Source: an uncultured Pelagibacteraceae bacterium
Lineage (GTDB): Bacteria > Pseudomonadota > Alphaproteobacteria > Pelagibacterales > Pelagibacteraceae
Assembly (NCBI GenBank): GCA_902616725.1
Contig: CACMTZ010000001.1
Span: 165,001 to 223,292, forward strand
Direction of reading: 5' to 3'
Length of the DNA stretch: 58,292 bases
Positions 43,131-51,654 of this stretch are shown here, in pieces. The notes below the pieces were generated by a model, which worked only from the letters and a program-made list of their open reading frames with translations, was not told the DNA's origin and searched no databases. Position 1 is the stretch's first letter, and the number at the start of each line of letters is the position of its first letter. Position numbers and translations under genes: made by a program.

Positions 43131-43810
43131 AAGTTGTAATTTTAGCAGGTGGATTGGGAACTCGTCTCTCGGAATATACTCGAACCATACCAAAACCCAT
43201 GGTACCAATAAATAAAGTTCCTATTTTAATTCATATAATAAATCACTACAGGAAATACAAATTTAACAATTTTTACATAGCAGTAGGATATAAATCAAAT
43301 GTAATCAAAAATTATTTCAAAAAAAAAAAAATTAAAAATTGCAAAATCAATATAGTTGATACTGGTTTAAATACTATGACTGGTGGTAGATTAAAAAGAT
43401 TATCAAGATATTTAAAAAAAGATACTTTTTTGATGACGTACGGAGATGGGTTAAGTAATGTAAATTTAAAAAATTTAATAAAATTTCATAAAAAGAAGAA
43501 AAAATTAATGACACTAACTGCAGTAAGACCTCCTGCTAGGTTTGGTGCTATAAAAATAGCAAATAACAAGGTTAAATACTTTAAAGAAAAATCAAGTCTT
43601 GATGAGGGTTGGATAAATGGCGGTTTTTTCGTAATTGAACCAGAAATTTTTAAATATATAAAAAATGACAAAACATATCTTGAACGTAAACCACTTGAAA
43701 AGCTGGCTAAATCAGGAAAATTAACTGCATTTAAACATTATGGATTTTGGCAATGCATGGATACCTTAAGAGATAAAGTAATTTTAGAAAATAAATTAAA
43801 AAAAAATTGA
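43127..43810 (+). CDS. rfbF: glucose-1-phosphate cytidylyltransferase
   Basis: A 227-residue nucleotidyltransferase: VVILAGGLGTRLSEYTR (CTP loop), IPKPMVPI, FYIAVGYKSNVIKNYF, MTYGDGLSNV (metal Asp), RPPARFGAI, WINGGFFVIEPEIF and FWQCMDTLRDK. These are the RfbF family's motifs. It joins CTP and glucose-1-phosphate to CDP-glucose for the dehydratase encoded just upstream. The usual length is about 255; this one is slightly short at the C-terminus. Confidence 0.92.
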   Translation: MKVVILAGGLGTRLSEYTRTIPKPMVPINKVPILIHIINHYRKYKFNNFYIAVGYKSNVIKNYFKKKKIKNCKINIVDTGLNTMTGGRLKRLSRYLKKDTFLMTYGDGLSNVNLKNLIKFHKKKKKLMTLTAVRPPARFGAIKIANNKVKYFKEKSSLDEGWINGGFFVIEPEIFKYIKNDKTYLERKPLEKLAKSGKLTAFKHYGFWQCMDTLRDKVILENKLKKN

Positions 43811-44703
43811 ATAAGTCTATTTTAATTGCTGGTGGAACAGGTTTTATTGGTTTTCACTTAGCAAAAAAATGTCTGCATTTGAAATGGTCTGTCACTAGTT
43901 TGTCAACTTCACAACCTAAAAAAAAACGTAAGTTAAAAAATGTGAACTATAAGATATGTGATATATCAAATCGTAACGAGCTGCTAAAAAAAATAAAACC
44001 AAATTATGACTATGTTGTGAATTTAGCAGGGTATGTTGATCATACTCATAAACTCAAGACAATGAAAAGTCACTATTTTGGATGTAAAAATCTTGCATCT
44101 TTTTTTTTAGACTCTAAGATAAAAAAATTCATACAAATAGGATCATGCATTGAATATGGAAAAGCTAGATCCCCCCAAAAAGAAGAAAATTTAAACAAAA
44201 AAACTTTTTCAATTTATGGAAAAGCAAAATTATTAAGTACACAATTTTTACAAAAATTATATAAAAAATTTAATTTTCCAGTCACAATATTAAGATTGTA
44301 TTTAGTTTATGGACCTTATCAAGATAATAATAGAGTAATACCGATTACAATTCATAATGCATTAGGTGGCAAAAGTTTCAATTGTTCTAATGGTTCACAA
44401 CTAAGAGATTTTACTTATATAGATGATGTCATTAAGGCAATTATTAAGACTTTAAAAAACCCTGAATCCTCTGGAGAAATAATAAACATTGGATCTGGGA
44501 AACCTATTCCAATTAAAAAAGTTATTCTTAAAATTTGTAAATTAGTTAATTCAGGAAAACCTGAATTTGGTAAAATTAATTTTAGAAAAGATGAGATAAT
44601 GAAACTTTATCCAGATATAAAAAAAGCAAAAAAAATTTTAAATTGGAAATTTCAAACCTCATTAGAAATAGGATTAAAAAAAACAATAAAAGAAACCGAT
44701 TGA
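43807..44703 (+). CDS. NAD-dependent 4-keto-sugar reductase/epimerase (RfbJ-like)
   Basis: A 298-residue extended SDR starting at a TTG that overlaps the rfbF stop (TTGA); no ATG is available nearby. SILIAGGTGFIGFHLAKK, VVNLAGYVDH, IQIGSCIEYG, SIYGKAK (Tyr/Lys), RLYLVYGPYQ and RDFTYIDDV are present. It follows rfbF and rfbG, so reduction or epimerisation of CDP-4-keto-6-deoxyglucose is the natural role. There is no RfbH-type 3-dehydrase in the window, so a CDP-6-deoxyhexose rather than a 3,6-dideoxyhexose is expected. Paralogue at 31453. Confidence 0.78.
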   Translation: MNKSILIAGGTGFIGFHLAKKCLHLKWSVTSLSTSQPKKKRKLKNVNYKICDISNRNELLKKIKPNYDYVVNLAGYVDHTHKLKTMKSHYFGCKNLASFFLDSKIKKFIQIGSCIEYGKARSPQKEENLNKKTFSIYGKAKLLSTQFLQKLYKKFNFPVTILRLYLVYGPYQDNNRVIPITIHNALGGKSFNCSNGSQLRDFTYIDDVIKAIIKTLKNPESSGEIINIGSGKPIPIKKVILKICKLVNSGKPEFGKINFRKDEIMKLYPDIKKAKKILNWKFQTSLEIGLKKTIKETD

Positions 44704-44710
44704 ATTTAAA

Positions 44711-46012
44711 ATGATTAGCTTAAATAAAAATGATTTTATGTTCTATCTTTTGTTTTTAACACCATTTTTAATTATACCTGGAATCGCTATAATCGAATTA
44801 TCATGTTTATTTCTAATTTTATTTTTTTTTTTCAAAAACAGAAACTTTGATTATTATAAAAATTCTAAATTCATATTTTTAATCATATTCTCAATATACT
44901 TAGCAATAAATGCTTTTTTTCAAATAAATGATAATTTAAGAATTTCTTCGTTTTTTTTTTTCAGATTTTGTTTTTTATCTTTATCTATATTTTTTATATT
45001 GGAGTTGTGTGAAAATATCTCTAATAAAAACAAGGCAAATGTATTATTTATAATTATACTTTTAAATATTTTTATTTTTTTTGATAGCCATTTACAATTT
45101 ATAACTGGAAAAAACGTATTTGGGTTTGAAATTATTCGAGCAACTGTCTCCAGTTTTTTTGGATCAGAATTAATATTGGGATCTTTTCTTATAAAATTAT
45201 TACCTATAATTTTGTTTCTGTTTTTTTTCTCTAATATCGAGATTAAAAAATATTTTTTCTTGTTGACTATTTTTTTTAGTCTTTTTTTTAGTGTTATTTT
45301 TATTGCAGGGGGAAGAACGCCTTTTTTCTTAATGATATTATTTATTTTTTTATCAATTTTTTTTATTAAAGATTTAAGAAATATTTTTTATTCTAGTTTG
45401 ATAATTTTGATTATTTACATTTCTTCAAATTTCATTTTTGAGTTCGGAAAGTCAAACCCAGAAAATAGAATTTTCATAAAAACCTTTAATCAAATAACAA
45501 ATAATTTCTTTTTAAAAAAGAGAGATCTTAATCTAAAGGGAGGAGAGGATGTTAATAAGATTGAATTAAAAAAAGAGATAAAAATCTTTTCATCTAATCA
45601 TCATGGCCATTATGTCCTTGCATATAAATTATTTAAAGAAAATCCTATTTGGGGTATTGGACCAAAAGGTTTTCGACACTATTGCAGAGGTGTGAATTAT
45701 GATCCTCCTATAGGAATATGTTCAACCCATCCTCATAATTTTTTAATACAGATTATGTTAGAAACTGGACTGGTGGGTTTAATATTTTATTTAAGTGCTA
45801 TAATTTTTGTATTTTTGAAATTATTTGAAGCATATCTTCTCAAAAATACCTCTGTTTGGAAAAATTGTTTTTTAACAATTTCATTAGGATTGATAGTGAA
45901 TTTTTTCCCATTTGTTCCTAGTGGAAATTTTTTTAACAACTGGATATCCATTACAAATTATTATTATGTTGGCGTTTACATGTTTTCATATAAAAAAGTT
46001 TTTAACTTATGA
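44711..46012 (+). CDS. O-antigen ligase/polymerase family membrane protein
   Basis: A 433-residue integral membrane protein with about ten or more hydrophobic helices and one large loop. GGRTPFFLMILF (conserved Arg of the Wzy_C/WaaL family) and the loop motif NPIWGIGPKGF, followed by THPHNFLIQIMLETGLVG, are the family signature, including the catalytic His region. It either polymerises repeat units (Wzy) or ligates the glycan to lipid A core (WaaL). It is the only such gene in the island, and overlaps the next gene by 4 bases. Confidence 0.85.
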   Translation: MISLNKNDFMFYLLFLTPFLIIPGIAIIELSCLFLILFFFFKNRNFDYYKNSKFIFLIIFSIYLAINAFFQINDNLRISSFFFFRFCFLSLSIFFILELCENISNKNKANVLFIIILLNIFIFFDSHLQFITGKNVFGFEIIRATVSSFFGSELILGSFLIKLLPIILFLFFFSNIEIKKYFFLLTIFFSLFFSVIFIAGGRTPFFLMILFIFLSIFFIKDLRNIFYSSLIILIIYISSNFIFEFGKSNPENRIFIKTFNQITNNFFLKKRDLNLKGGEDVNKIELKKEIKIFSSNHHGHYVLAYKLFKENPIWGIGPKGFRHYCRGVNYDPPIGICSTHPHNFLIQIMLETGLVGLIFYLSAIIFVFLKLFEAYLLKNTSVWKNCFLTISLGLIVNFFPFVPSGNFFNNWISITNYYYVGVYMFSYKKVFNL

Positions 46013-47022
46013 TACTTATAATTTTTTTGATAATATTTAATTTATTAGTTATTTTAAATTTAAAAAAAATTTCACAAATTTTAAATATTTATGATCATCC
46101 AGATGGAAAACTTAAAATCCATAAATTAAAAGTACCCATAATTGGTGGTATTTTTTTAGCAATTAATTTTTCAATTGTATTTCTTTTTCAAATCCTATTT
46201 TCAAATAGTTTTCTATCTTTCGATATAGATCAGTTAAGTTATTTGGAATTAATTTCACTTTTAATTCTACTTTATAGTTATTTTTTCTTAGGTCTTTATG
46301 ATGATAAGTATCATTTGACTCCTTTTAAAAAATTAACAATTTCAATATTGATTATTTTGATAACCATTTTTTTAAATAAAAATTTAATAATTTCAAGTTT
46401 CAACCTATCTTTTATTGAAAAGAAAATTTTTTTAAAAGACCTATCTATTTTATTTACGATTTTTTGTATTCTTATTTTAACAAATTCTTTAAATTTTTAT
46501 GATGGTATTAATGGCCAATCGTGTTTAATTTTTTTATCTTTCTTCTCTTATTTGTTATTTATAGGTGATGCAAATTTATTTTATTTAATAAGTATTATAT
46601 TAATTTTATTAGTAATGTTACTCAATTTAAAAAATATGCTTTTTTTAGGAGACGGTGGTGTTTATCTATTGACTATTATCTTATCAATATCTTTAATTTA
46701 TGAACACAATATTAATAAAAATATATATTACGTTGATGAGATTTTTTTCCTACTTTTGCTGCCAGGTCTTGATCTTTTGAGACTAACAATTTTAAGGTCT
46801 TTAAATTCAAAGAATCCTTTTTTAGGTGATAGAAATCATATTCATCATCTTTTGATAAATAAATTTTCACTTATTTTCTCAAATATAATCCTTTTGTTCC
46901 TATCCACTTTGCCTATTATTTTGTTTATGTTTTTTAAGATTAATTTTTTTTTAATTTTTTCTTTAATTGTATTTATTTATATTATTTTAATTCAATTTTT
47001 AAAATCTAGTGGTATGAAATAG
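46009..47022 (+). CDS. WecA/MraY-family undecaprenyl-phosphate glycosyl-1-phosphate transferase
   Basis: A 337-residue polytopic membrane protein that starts glycan synthesis by moving a sugar phosphate from a UDP-sugar to undecaprenyl phosphate. Motifs, in order: IYDHPDGKLKIHKLKVPIIGG, LGLYDDKYHLTPFKK (DD, Mg site), LNFYDGINGQS (NxxDG), FLGDGGVYLL and GDRNHIHHLL (HIHH loop). This is the full WecA/WbpL set. It abuts the GDP-mannose-epimerase-like gene by 2 bases. Confidence 0.9.
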   Translation: MILIIFLIIFNLLVILNLKKISQILNIYDHPDGKLKIHKLKVPIIGGIFLAINFSIVFLFQILFSNSFLSFDIDQLSYLELISLLILLYSYFFLGLYDDKYHLTPFKKLTISILIILITIFLNKNLIISSFNLSFIEKKIFLKDLSILFTIFCILILTNSLNFYDGINGQSCLIFLSFFSYLLFIGDANLFYLISIILILLVMLLNLKNMLFLGDGGVYLLTIILSISLIYEHNINKNIYYVDEIFFLLLLPGLDLLRLTILRSLNSKNPFLGDRNHIHHLLINKFSLIFSNIILLFLSTLPIILFMFFKINFFLIFSLIVFIYIILIQFLKSSGMK

Positions 47023-47024
47023 AT

Positions 47025-48035
47025 ATGATAAAGAACAAAAAAATTTTAATAGTAGGTGCAGGTGGTTTCATTGGTGGACATTTAGTGAAAAGATTATTAA
47101 ATAATAACAACTTCATTGTTGCAGTTGATCTAAAACCAAAAGAATATTGGTTTCAGGACTATGAGAGTGTAGAAAATCATTATTCACTCGATATGAAAGA
47201 AATTAGTAATTGTAGAAAAGTTACCAAAGATATTGATTATGTATTTAATATGGCGTGTAACATGGGAGGCATGGGTTTTATCGAAAATAATAAAGCAGAG
47301 TGTATGCAATCAGTATTAATTAATACAAATTTGTTAATATCTTGTAAGGAAAACAAAATAAAGAGATATTTTTTTTCCTCAAGTGCTTGTGCGTATAATA
47401 AATCAAAACAACAAGAAGTTTTTATTGAGGGATTAAAAGAAGATGACGCATATCCAGCTGATCCTGAGGATGGATACGGGTGGGAAAAATTATTTAGTGA
47501 GCGGATGTGTAGACATTTTATGGAAGATTATGGGATATCTGTTAGGGTCGCCAGATATCACAATATTTATGGACCATATGGGACTTTTGATGGAGGAAGA
47601 GAAAAAGCTCCAGCAGCATTATGCAGAAAAGTTTTTAATGCAAGAAAAAATAATGAATCAAAAATTGAAGTTTGGGGAGATGGCATGCAAACAAGATCAT
47701 TTCTATACATTGATGATTGTATTGAAGGTACATTAAAATTATTTGAGTCCAATTATTCTGAACCTGTAAATATTGGAAGTGATGAACAAGTATCTATAAA
47801 TCAAATGATTGAAATAATTGAAGATATTTCTCAAACTAAAAAACTAGAGCGTATTTACAAATTAGATAAACCCAAAGGTGTAAGAGGAAGATCTAGCAAC
47901 AATGACCTAGTAAAAAAAGTTTTAAATTGGAGTTTTAAAGTTCAATTAAAAGATGGTTTAAAAAAAACATATAATTGGATAAGTGAAGAAATGAGTAAGC
48001 AAGGTTCAAATTTGAGTAGATTTACAAAATCTTAA
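47025..48035 (+). CDS. GDP-mannose 3,5-epimerase-like extended SDR
   Basis: A 336-residue extended SDR with the GDP-mannose 3,5-epimerase fingerprint: ILIVGAGGFIGGHLVKRL, VFNMACNMGGMGFIENNKA (a block nearly unique to this family), FFSSSACAYN, YPADPEDGYGWEKL (Tyr/Lys), ARYHNIYGPYGTFDGGREKAPA and RSFLYIDD. The plant enzyme converts GDP-mannose to GDP-L-galactose/gulose; bacterial homologues in O-antigen clusters probably supply an L-sugar. No GDP-mannose synthesis genes are in the window. Confidence 0.87.
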   Translation: MIKNKKILIVGAGGFIGGHLVKRLLNNNNFIVAVDLKPKEYWFQDYESVENHYSLDMKEISNCRKVTKDIDYVFNMACNMGGMGFIENNKAECMQSVLINTNLLISCKENKIKRYFFSSSACAYNKSKQQEVFIEGLKEDDAYPADPEDGYGWEKLFSERMCRHFMEDYGISVRVARYHNIYGPYGTFDGGREKAPAALCRKVFNARKNNESKIEVWGDGMQTRSFLYIDDCIEGTLKLFESNYSEPVNIGSDEQVSINQMIEIIEDISQTKKLERIYKLDKPKGVRGRSSNNDLVKKVLNWSFKVQLKDGLKKTYNWISEEMSKQGSNLSRFTKS

Positions 48036-48095
48036 AGATAAATAATTTTGATAGTATTTGATTAATCTAATTCAAAAAAATTAATTTAAATATAT

Positions 48096-48827
48096 ATGGT
48101 TAATAAAATCATTTTTAAAAAGATCAAATTTAGCAATATTAATAGTAAAAAATTTGACAAATTTATAGTTAAAAAAGGTTTATTTGTTTTCCCATCTGGG
48201 CCAGCTTTAGCAACTATTGAAAAATCACATCAATATTATAAATCACTTCAAAAAGCAGATTACGTATTTTTTGATAGTGGTTTTTTTGTTTTGATTTTAA
48301 GACTTTTTAAGAACATTCATGTTCAAAAGTTTTCAGGTTATAAATTTTTAAGCATGTTTTTTGAATTTTTGAAGAAAAACAGAAAAAAAAAAGTTTTTTG
48401 CATTGATCCAAATATTAATTTTTCAAATTCAAACAAAAAGTATATAAAAAAATTGGGTATAAAAAAATTATATAATTATTCTGCACCCCAATATAATCCA
48501 AAAAACTTATCTGACTTAAAACTTCTTAAGATCATAAGAAAATTCAAACCTGATTATATAGTTGTAAATATTGGAGGTGGAATTCAAGAGGTTTTAGGTT
48601 TGTATATTAGCAGAAATATAAAAATGAAAACATCAATCTTATGTACAGGTGCTGCTATTTCTTTTTTAACAAAGGACCAAGCCCCAATAAATAATTTTGT
48701 AGATAATTACTATCTTGGTTGGTTTGTAAGATTGATATTTAATCCAGCTCTTTTTATAAGAAAATATTTTACTGGATTAAGATTAATACCGATGGTTATC
48801 TTTGATAAGGTAAAAATCTTGAGTTGA
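48096..48827 (+). CDS. WecG/TagA/CpsF-family glycosyltransferase
   Basis: A 243-residue family 26 glycosyltransferase. GLFVFPSGPALATIEKS replaces the usual T-xNxx-hv, then KADYVFFDSGFFVLILRLF (the catalytic ADG motif appears as DSG), HVQKFSGYKFL, RKKKVFCIDPN, and PDYIVVNIGGGIQEVLG (usual VGLGxPxQE). It probably adds the second sugar, often an acidic hexosaminuronate or ManNAc, to the lipid-linked primer made by the WecA-like enzyme. A 60-base gap without a clear promoter precedes it. Confidence 0.78.
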   Translation: MVNKIIFKKIKFSNINSKKFDKFIVKKGLFVFPSGPALATIEKSHQYYKSLQKADYVFFDSGFFVLILRLFKNIHVQKFSGYKFLSMFFEFLKKNRKKKVFCIDPNINFSNSNKKYIKKLGIKKLYNYSAPQYNPKNLSDLKLLKIIRKFKPDYIVVNIGGGIQEVLGLYISRNIKMKTSILCTGAAISFLTKDQAPINNFVDNYYLGWFVRLIFNPALFIRKYFTGLRLIPMVIFDKVKILS

Positions 48828-48845
48828 GATAAGAATAAATTTTTA

Positions 48846-50504
48846 ATGATTGTATTTGAATTGATTTTATTTTTCTTAAGCATAGGAGTTTTTTCTATTT
48901 CTATCGCTGGCTTTGGTACTCTTCTATCAAGCAAAATAAAAATAAAAAGTAATTTTTTTTTAGATATTTTTTTAGGATTCATAATAATTTCTGCTTTAAT
49001 TACTACTCTTCATTTTTTCTTTAAAATTGAAATTAATATAAAATTTTTATTTTTATTAATTGGATTACTTATCTTTTTTAGAAAAAAAAATATATTAACT
49101 CTAATAAAATCAATCAAAAAAAGGGATATTTTTTACATTCTAATCATTGGACTTTTAATACCAATGTTTGTATCACAAAAATATCATGAAGATTTTGGGT
49201 ACTATCACTTACCTTATGCTATAGCATTTCTAGAGGAAAAAATTATATTTGGTTTTGCGAATGTAGATCAATCTTATGTATATAATTCGATTTGGTTAAA
49301 TATTTATCCTGTATTTTTTTTAGATGAAAAAAATTATAATTTTTTAACTTTTCCAAGTTTTTTATTATTTTTAAGTTTCATAATATTTTCAGTCAGTAGA
49401 ATTTTAAATAAAAAAAATATTGAAATGAGCGATTGTTATTTAATCGTTGTTTTATTCTATTTCATACTAAAATTTACAAGGATATCTGAATTTGGAGTCG
49501 ATTTTCCAGCCTCAATCTTTTCAGTACTTGGCATTTTTTATTTTATAAAATTTTACGAGACAAATGAAAATGTTGAGAAAAAATCTTTTTTTTATTTAAA
49601 TTTGGTTTTTTCATTTTTTTCAGTTTTAATAAAACTAAGTACTTTACCTATGATAATTTTACCAATTTATTTATATTCTTTTAATTTTAAAAATTTAAAA
49701 TTTTATGTTTTTAATATACAATTTTTGTTTATATATTCTTTAGGTTTTGTTTTTTTTATTCAACAATTTATATATACAGGATGTCTTTTCTTCCCTTCAA
49801 ACTTTACTTGTTTAAATGTTAGTTGGTTCAATTTTGAATACCTAAAGTTATCCAACTATCTTGAACTAGTAAATAAAAGCTATGCTAATGCGAAAGCGAT
49901 CTATTCCCCAGATGATTACCTCAAAAATTTTACGTGGTTTTCGTTTTGGTTAAAAAGAAATTTAGTTGAAATTCTTGAACATTTGATGACGATTATTTTT
50001 CCATCTTTGATATTTTTCTCAATTTTAAAAAAAAAATATAATAAAAAATATGTGAGCAAAAAAGAGGGTTTCATTTATTTTTTTTGTTTTTTATATCTAT
50101 TTTTTTGGCTCAATTTTTCACCAGTATTTAGATTTGCAATACCTGTTTTTGCTACTTTGAGCTTTATAATTTTTTCAAGATTTTATATGACAAAAATACT
50201 TTCAAAAAAAATTTTTATAACTTTTATTTCAGTTTTTTTATTATTTAATTTTTCTAAAAATATTATGAGAATAAAAGACACAAAAAAAGTATTTATAGGA
50301 ATACAACAAATTGAAAATAAATATTTATTAAATGAAGAAAATAGTAATGAAAATGCAAATATATATTATCCTGATATAGAAAAAAATACTCAAAATGGTT
50401 GGCAAGGAAGGCTGTGTTGGGACATCCCGTTTATTTGTACATATAATAATATAGGTGTTGGTAAAAAGAATGGATATTTAATTTTCAATAAATTAAAAAA
50501 TTAA
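48846..50504 (+). CDS. polytopic membrane protein, possible GT-C-type transferase
   Basis: A 552-residue protein with around eleven predicted hydrophobic helices and a short soluble C-terminus. After the first helices comes SQKYHEDFGYYHLPYAIAF (about 112-130), where an acidic loop followed by YHLP recalls GT-C enzymes using polyprenyl-phosphate sugars. It resembles uncharacterised membrane proteins of polysaccharide loci. The family 2 transferase immediately downstream (2-base gap) could make the polyprenyl-phosphate-sugar donor for it. Function inferred from topology and neighbours. Confidence 0.6.
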   Translation: MIVFELILFFLSIGVFSISIAGFGTLLSSKIKIKSNFFLDIFLGFIIISALITTLHFFFKIEINIKFLFLLIGLLIFFRKKNILTLIKSIKKRDIFYILIIGLLIPMFVSQKYHEDFGYYHLPYAIAFLEEKIIFGFANVDQSYVYNSIWLNIYPVFFLDEKNYNFLTFPSFLLFLSFIIFSVSRILNKKNIEMSDCYLIVVLFYFILKFTRISEFGVDFPASIFSVLGIFYFIKFYETNENVEKKSFFYLNLVFSFFSVLIKLSTLPMIILPIYLYSFNFKNLKFYVFNIQFLFIYSLGFVFFIQQFIYTGCLFFPSNFTCLNVSWFNFEYLKLSNYLELVNKSYANAKAIYSPDDYLKNFTWFSFWLKRNLVEILEHLMTIIFPSLIFFSILKKKYNKKYVSKKEGFIYFFCFLYLFFWLNFSPVFRFAIPVFATLSFIIFSRFYMTKILSKKIFITFISVFLLFNFSKNIMRIKDTKKVFIGIQQIENKYLLNEENSNENANIYYPDIEKNTQNGWQGRLCWDIPFICTYNNIGVGKKNGYLIFNKLKN

Positions 50505-50506
50505 AA

Positions 50507-51229
50507 ATGATTGATAAAAAAAAATTTAAACTTTCAATTATCATTCCATGCTATAACGAAAAAAATACACTTACTAAGCTTATAAATAAAGTTCTTTCAA
50601 GTTTAAGTAATTATAATTTGAATTTATACGAAATATTAATAGTAGACGATGGCTCTACAGATGGAACAGCGGAAATAATAAAACAAAATTTTTCTAAAAA
50701 AAATTACTTCAAGACTTTTTTTCATGATAAGAATTTAGGGAAAGGGGCTGCGATAAAAACCGCTAAAAATTTTTTGTCTGGCGATATCATCATTATACAA
50801 GATGCTGATTTAGAATATAACCCCGATGATTATGAAAACTTATTAAAGCCAATATTAAATGAGGATTTTAAAGTAGTTTATGGATCTAGAGTTTTAAATA
50901 AAAAAAGATATAAAATTTCTGGATTTAGTTCCAAAATAAGAATTTTAGGTAATCATTTTTTAACAATAATATCCAATATTTTAAACAAACAAAAGTTAAC
51001 AGATGCACATACATGTTATAAAGTTTTTCATAAAGATTTATTTGATTTAATCACACTTGAAGAAAATGATTTTGCTTTTTGCCCAGAAGTAACTTCGAAA
51101 ATCTCTAATCTGGGATTTAAAATTTATGAAGTGCCAATAAGTTACAACGGCAGAAGTTATCAAGATGGAAAAAAAATAAAGACCATTGATGCATTTAGGG
51201 CACTAAAAACGCTTATTAAATACAGATAA
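50507..51229 (+). CDS. family 2 glycosyltransferase, polyprenyl-phosphate-sugar-synthase-like
   Basis: A 240-residue GT-A transferase with the DPM1-type motif set: LSIIIPCYNEKNTL, ILIVDDGSTDGT, NLGKGAAIKTAK, IIIQDADLEYNPDDY (DAD metal site), VYGSR and, late, DAHTCYKVF with CPEVTSKI. It has no C-terminal membrane domain, unlike GtrB. It is the last island gene; its stop lies 40 bases before the 5S rRNA. It likely loads a sugar onto undecaprenyl phosphate for the upstream membrane protein. Confidence 0.87.
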   Translation: MIDKKKFKLSIIIPCYNEKNTLTKLINKVLSSLSNYNLNLYEILIVDDGSTDGTAEIIKQNFSKKNYFKTFFHDKNLGKGAAIKTAKNFLSGDIIIIQDADLEYNPDDYENLLKPILNEDFKVVYGSRVLNKKRYKISGFSSKIRILGNHFLTIISNILNKQKLTDAHTCYKVFHKDLFDLITLEENDFAFCPEVTSKISNLGFKIYEVPISYNGRSYQDGKKIKTIDAFRALKTLIKYR

Positions 51230-51235
51230 AATTGC

Positions 51236-51263
51236 TTGAAAAGTTAATTAATGAATGTATAAA
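51236..51263 (+). promoter_or_regulatory. putative 5S rRNA promoter
   Basis: TTGAAA (51236-51241) and TATAAA (51258-51263) are separated by 16 bases, each with five of six consensus bases. Position +1 at the usual 7 bases after the -10 would be 51270, exactly the predicted 5' end of 5S. This would let the stranded 5S gene be expressed apart from 16S-23S. Sequence match only. Confidence 0.5.
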
Positions 51264-51269
51264 AAACCC

Positions 51270-51385
51270 GCCTGGTGATTATAGCGAAGAGGTAATACCC
51301 GATCCCATTCCGAACTCGGAAGTCAAGCTTTTCAGCGCCGATGGTACTTTGTCTTAAGACATGGAAGAGTAGGACTTTGCCAGGC
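51270..51385 (+). rRNA. rrf: 5S rRNA
   Basis: About 116 bases. The ends GCCTGGTG and the closing TTTGCCAGGC pair to form helix I. Inside are the conserved CCCGATCCCATTCCGAACTC and GAAGTCAAGC blocks and the GCGCCGATGGTA loop. It lies some 51 kb downstream of the 23S 3' end, with the polysaccharide island between. The L36 gene starts 17 bases after its end. Confidence 0.96.
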
Positions 51386-51402
51386 TAACATCAATAAAAA
51401 TT

Positions 51403-51528
51403 ATGAAAATTAAAAGCTCATTGAAATCAATAAAAAAAAGAGATTTAAACTCAAAACTAGTGAGACGAAGAGGAAGAGTTTACATAATTAATAAATCAAA
51501 CCCAAAATTCAAAGCAAGACAAAAATAA
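51403..51528 (+). CDS. rpmJ: 50S ribosomal protein L36
   Basis: A 41-residue basic protein beginning [14 protein letters not shown], with [22 protein letters not shown], which matches L36 across its length. The zinc-binding Cys residues of the C+ type are absent, as in the longer alphaproteobacterial form. It starts 17 bases behind 5S rRNA with no terminator between, so it may be read from the same transcript. Confidence 0.93.
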   Translation: MKIKSSLKSIKKRDLNSKLVRRRGRVYIINKSNPKFKARQK

Positions 51529-51533
51529 TTTTT

Positions 51534-51644
51534 ATGGATAATGAAAACCATAAAAAAACTTGGATTAATTTTACAAAATTTGTGTTATGGGGAACTGTCG
51601 CGGTTGTGTTAGTATTGGTTTTAATGGCATTATTCTTACTATAA
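51534..51644 (+). CDS. aa3-type cytochrome c oxidase subunit IV-like small membrane protein
   Basis: A 36-residue protein: a short charged N-terminus (DNENHKKTWINFTKF) followed by one membrane helix (VLWGTVAVVLVLVLMALFLL). The F-x-KF...WG...LMALF pattern and the position directly upstream of pntA fit the bacterial aa3-type oxidase subunit IV family, which often precedes transhydrogenase genes in alphaproteobacteria. It would associate with the terminal oxidase in the inner membrane. It lies 5 bases after rpmJ and 10 before pntAA. Confidence 0.7.
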   Translation: MDNENHKKTWINFTKFVLWGTVAVVLVLVLMALFLL

Positions 51645-51654
51645 AAAATTTTTA

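Noticed and set aside
134..51246. Short matches between the sequence after 23S and before 5S (GCTTGA, AAAAGTTA) as an attachment-site repeat
   Set aside because: The matches are 6-8 bases, not in a continuous block, and AT-rich; no integrase is present.
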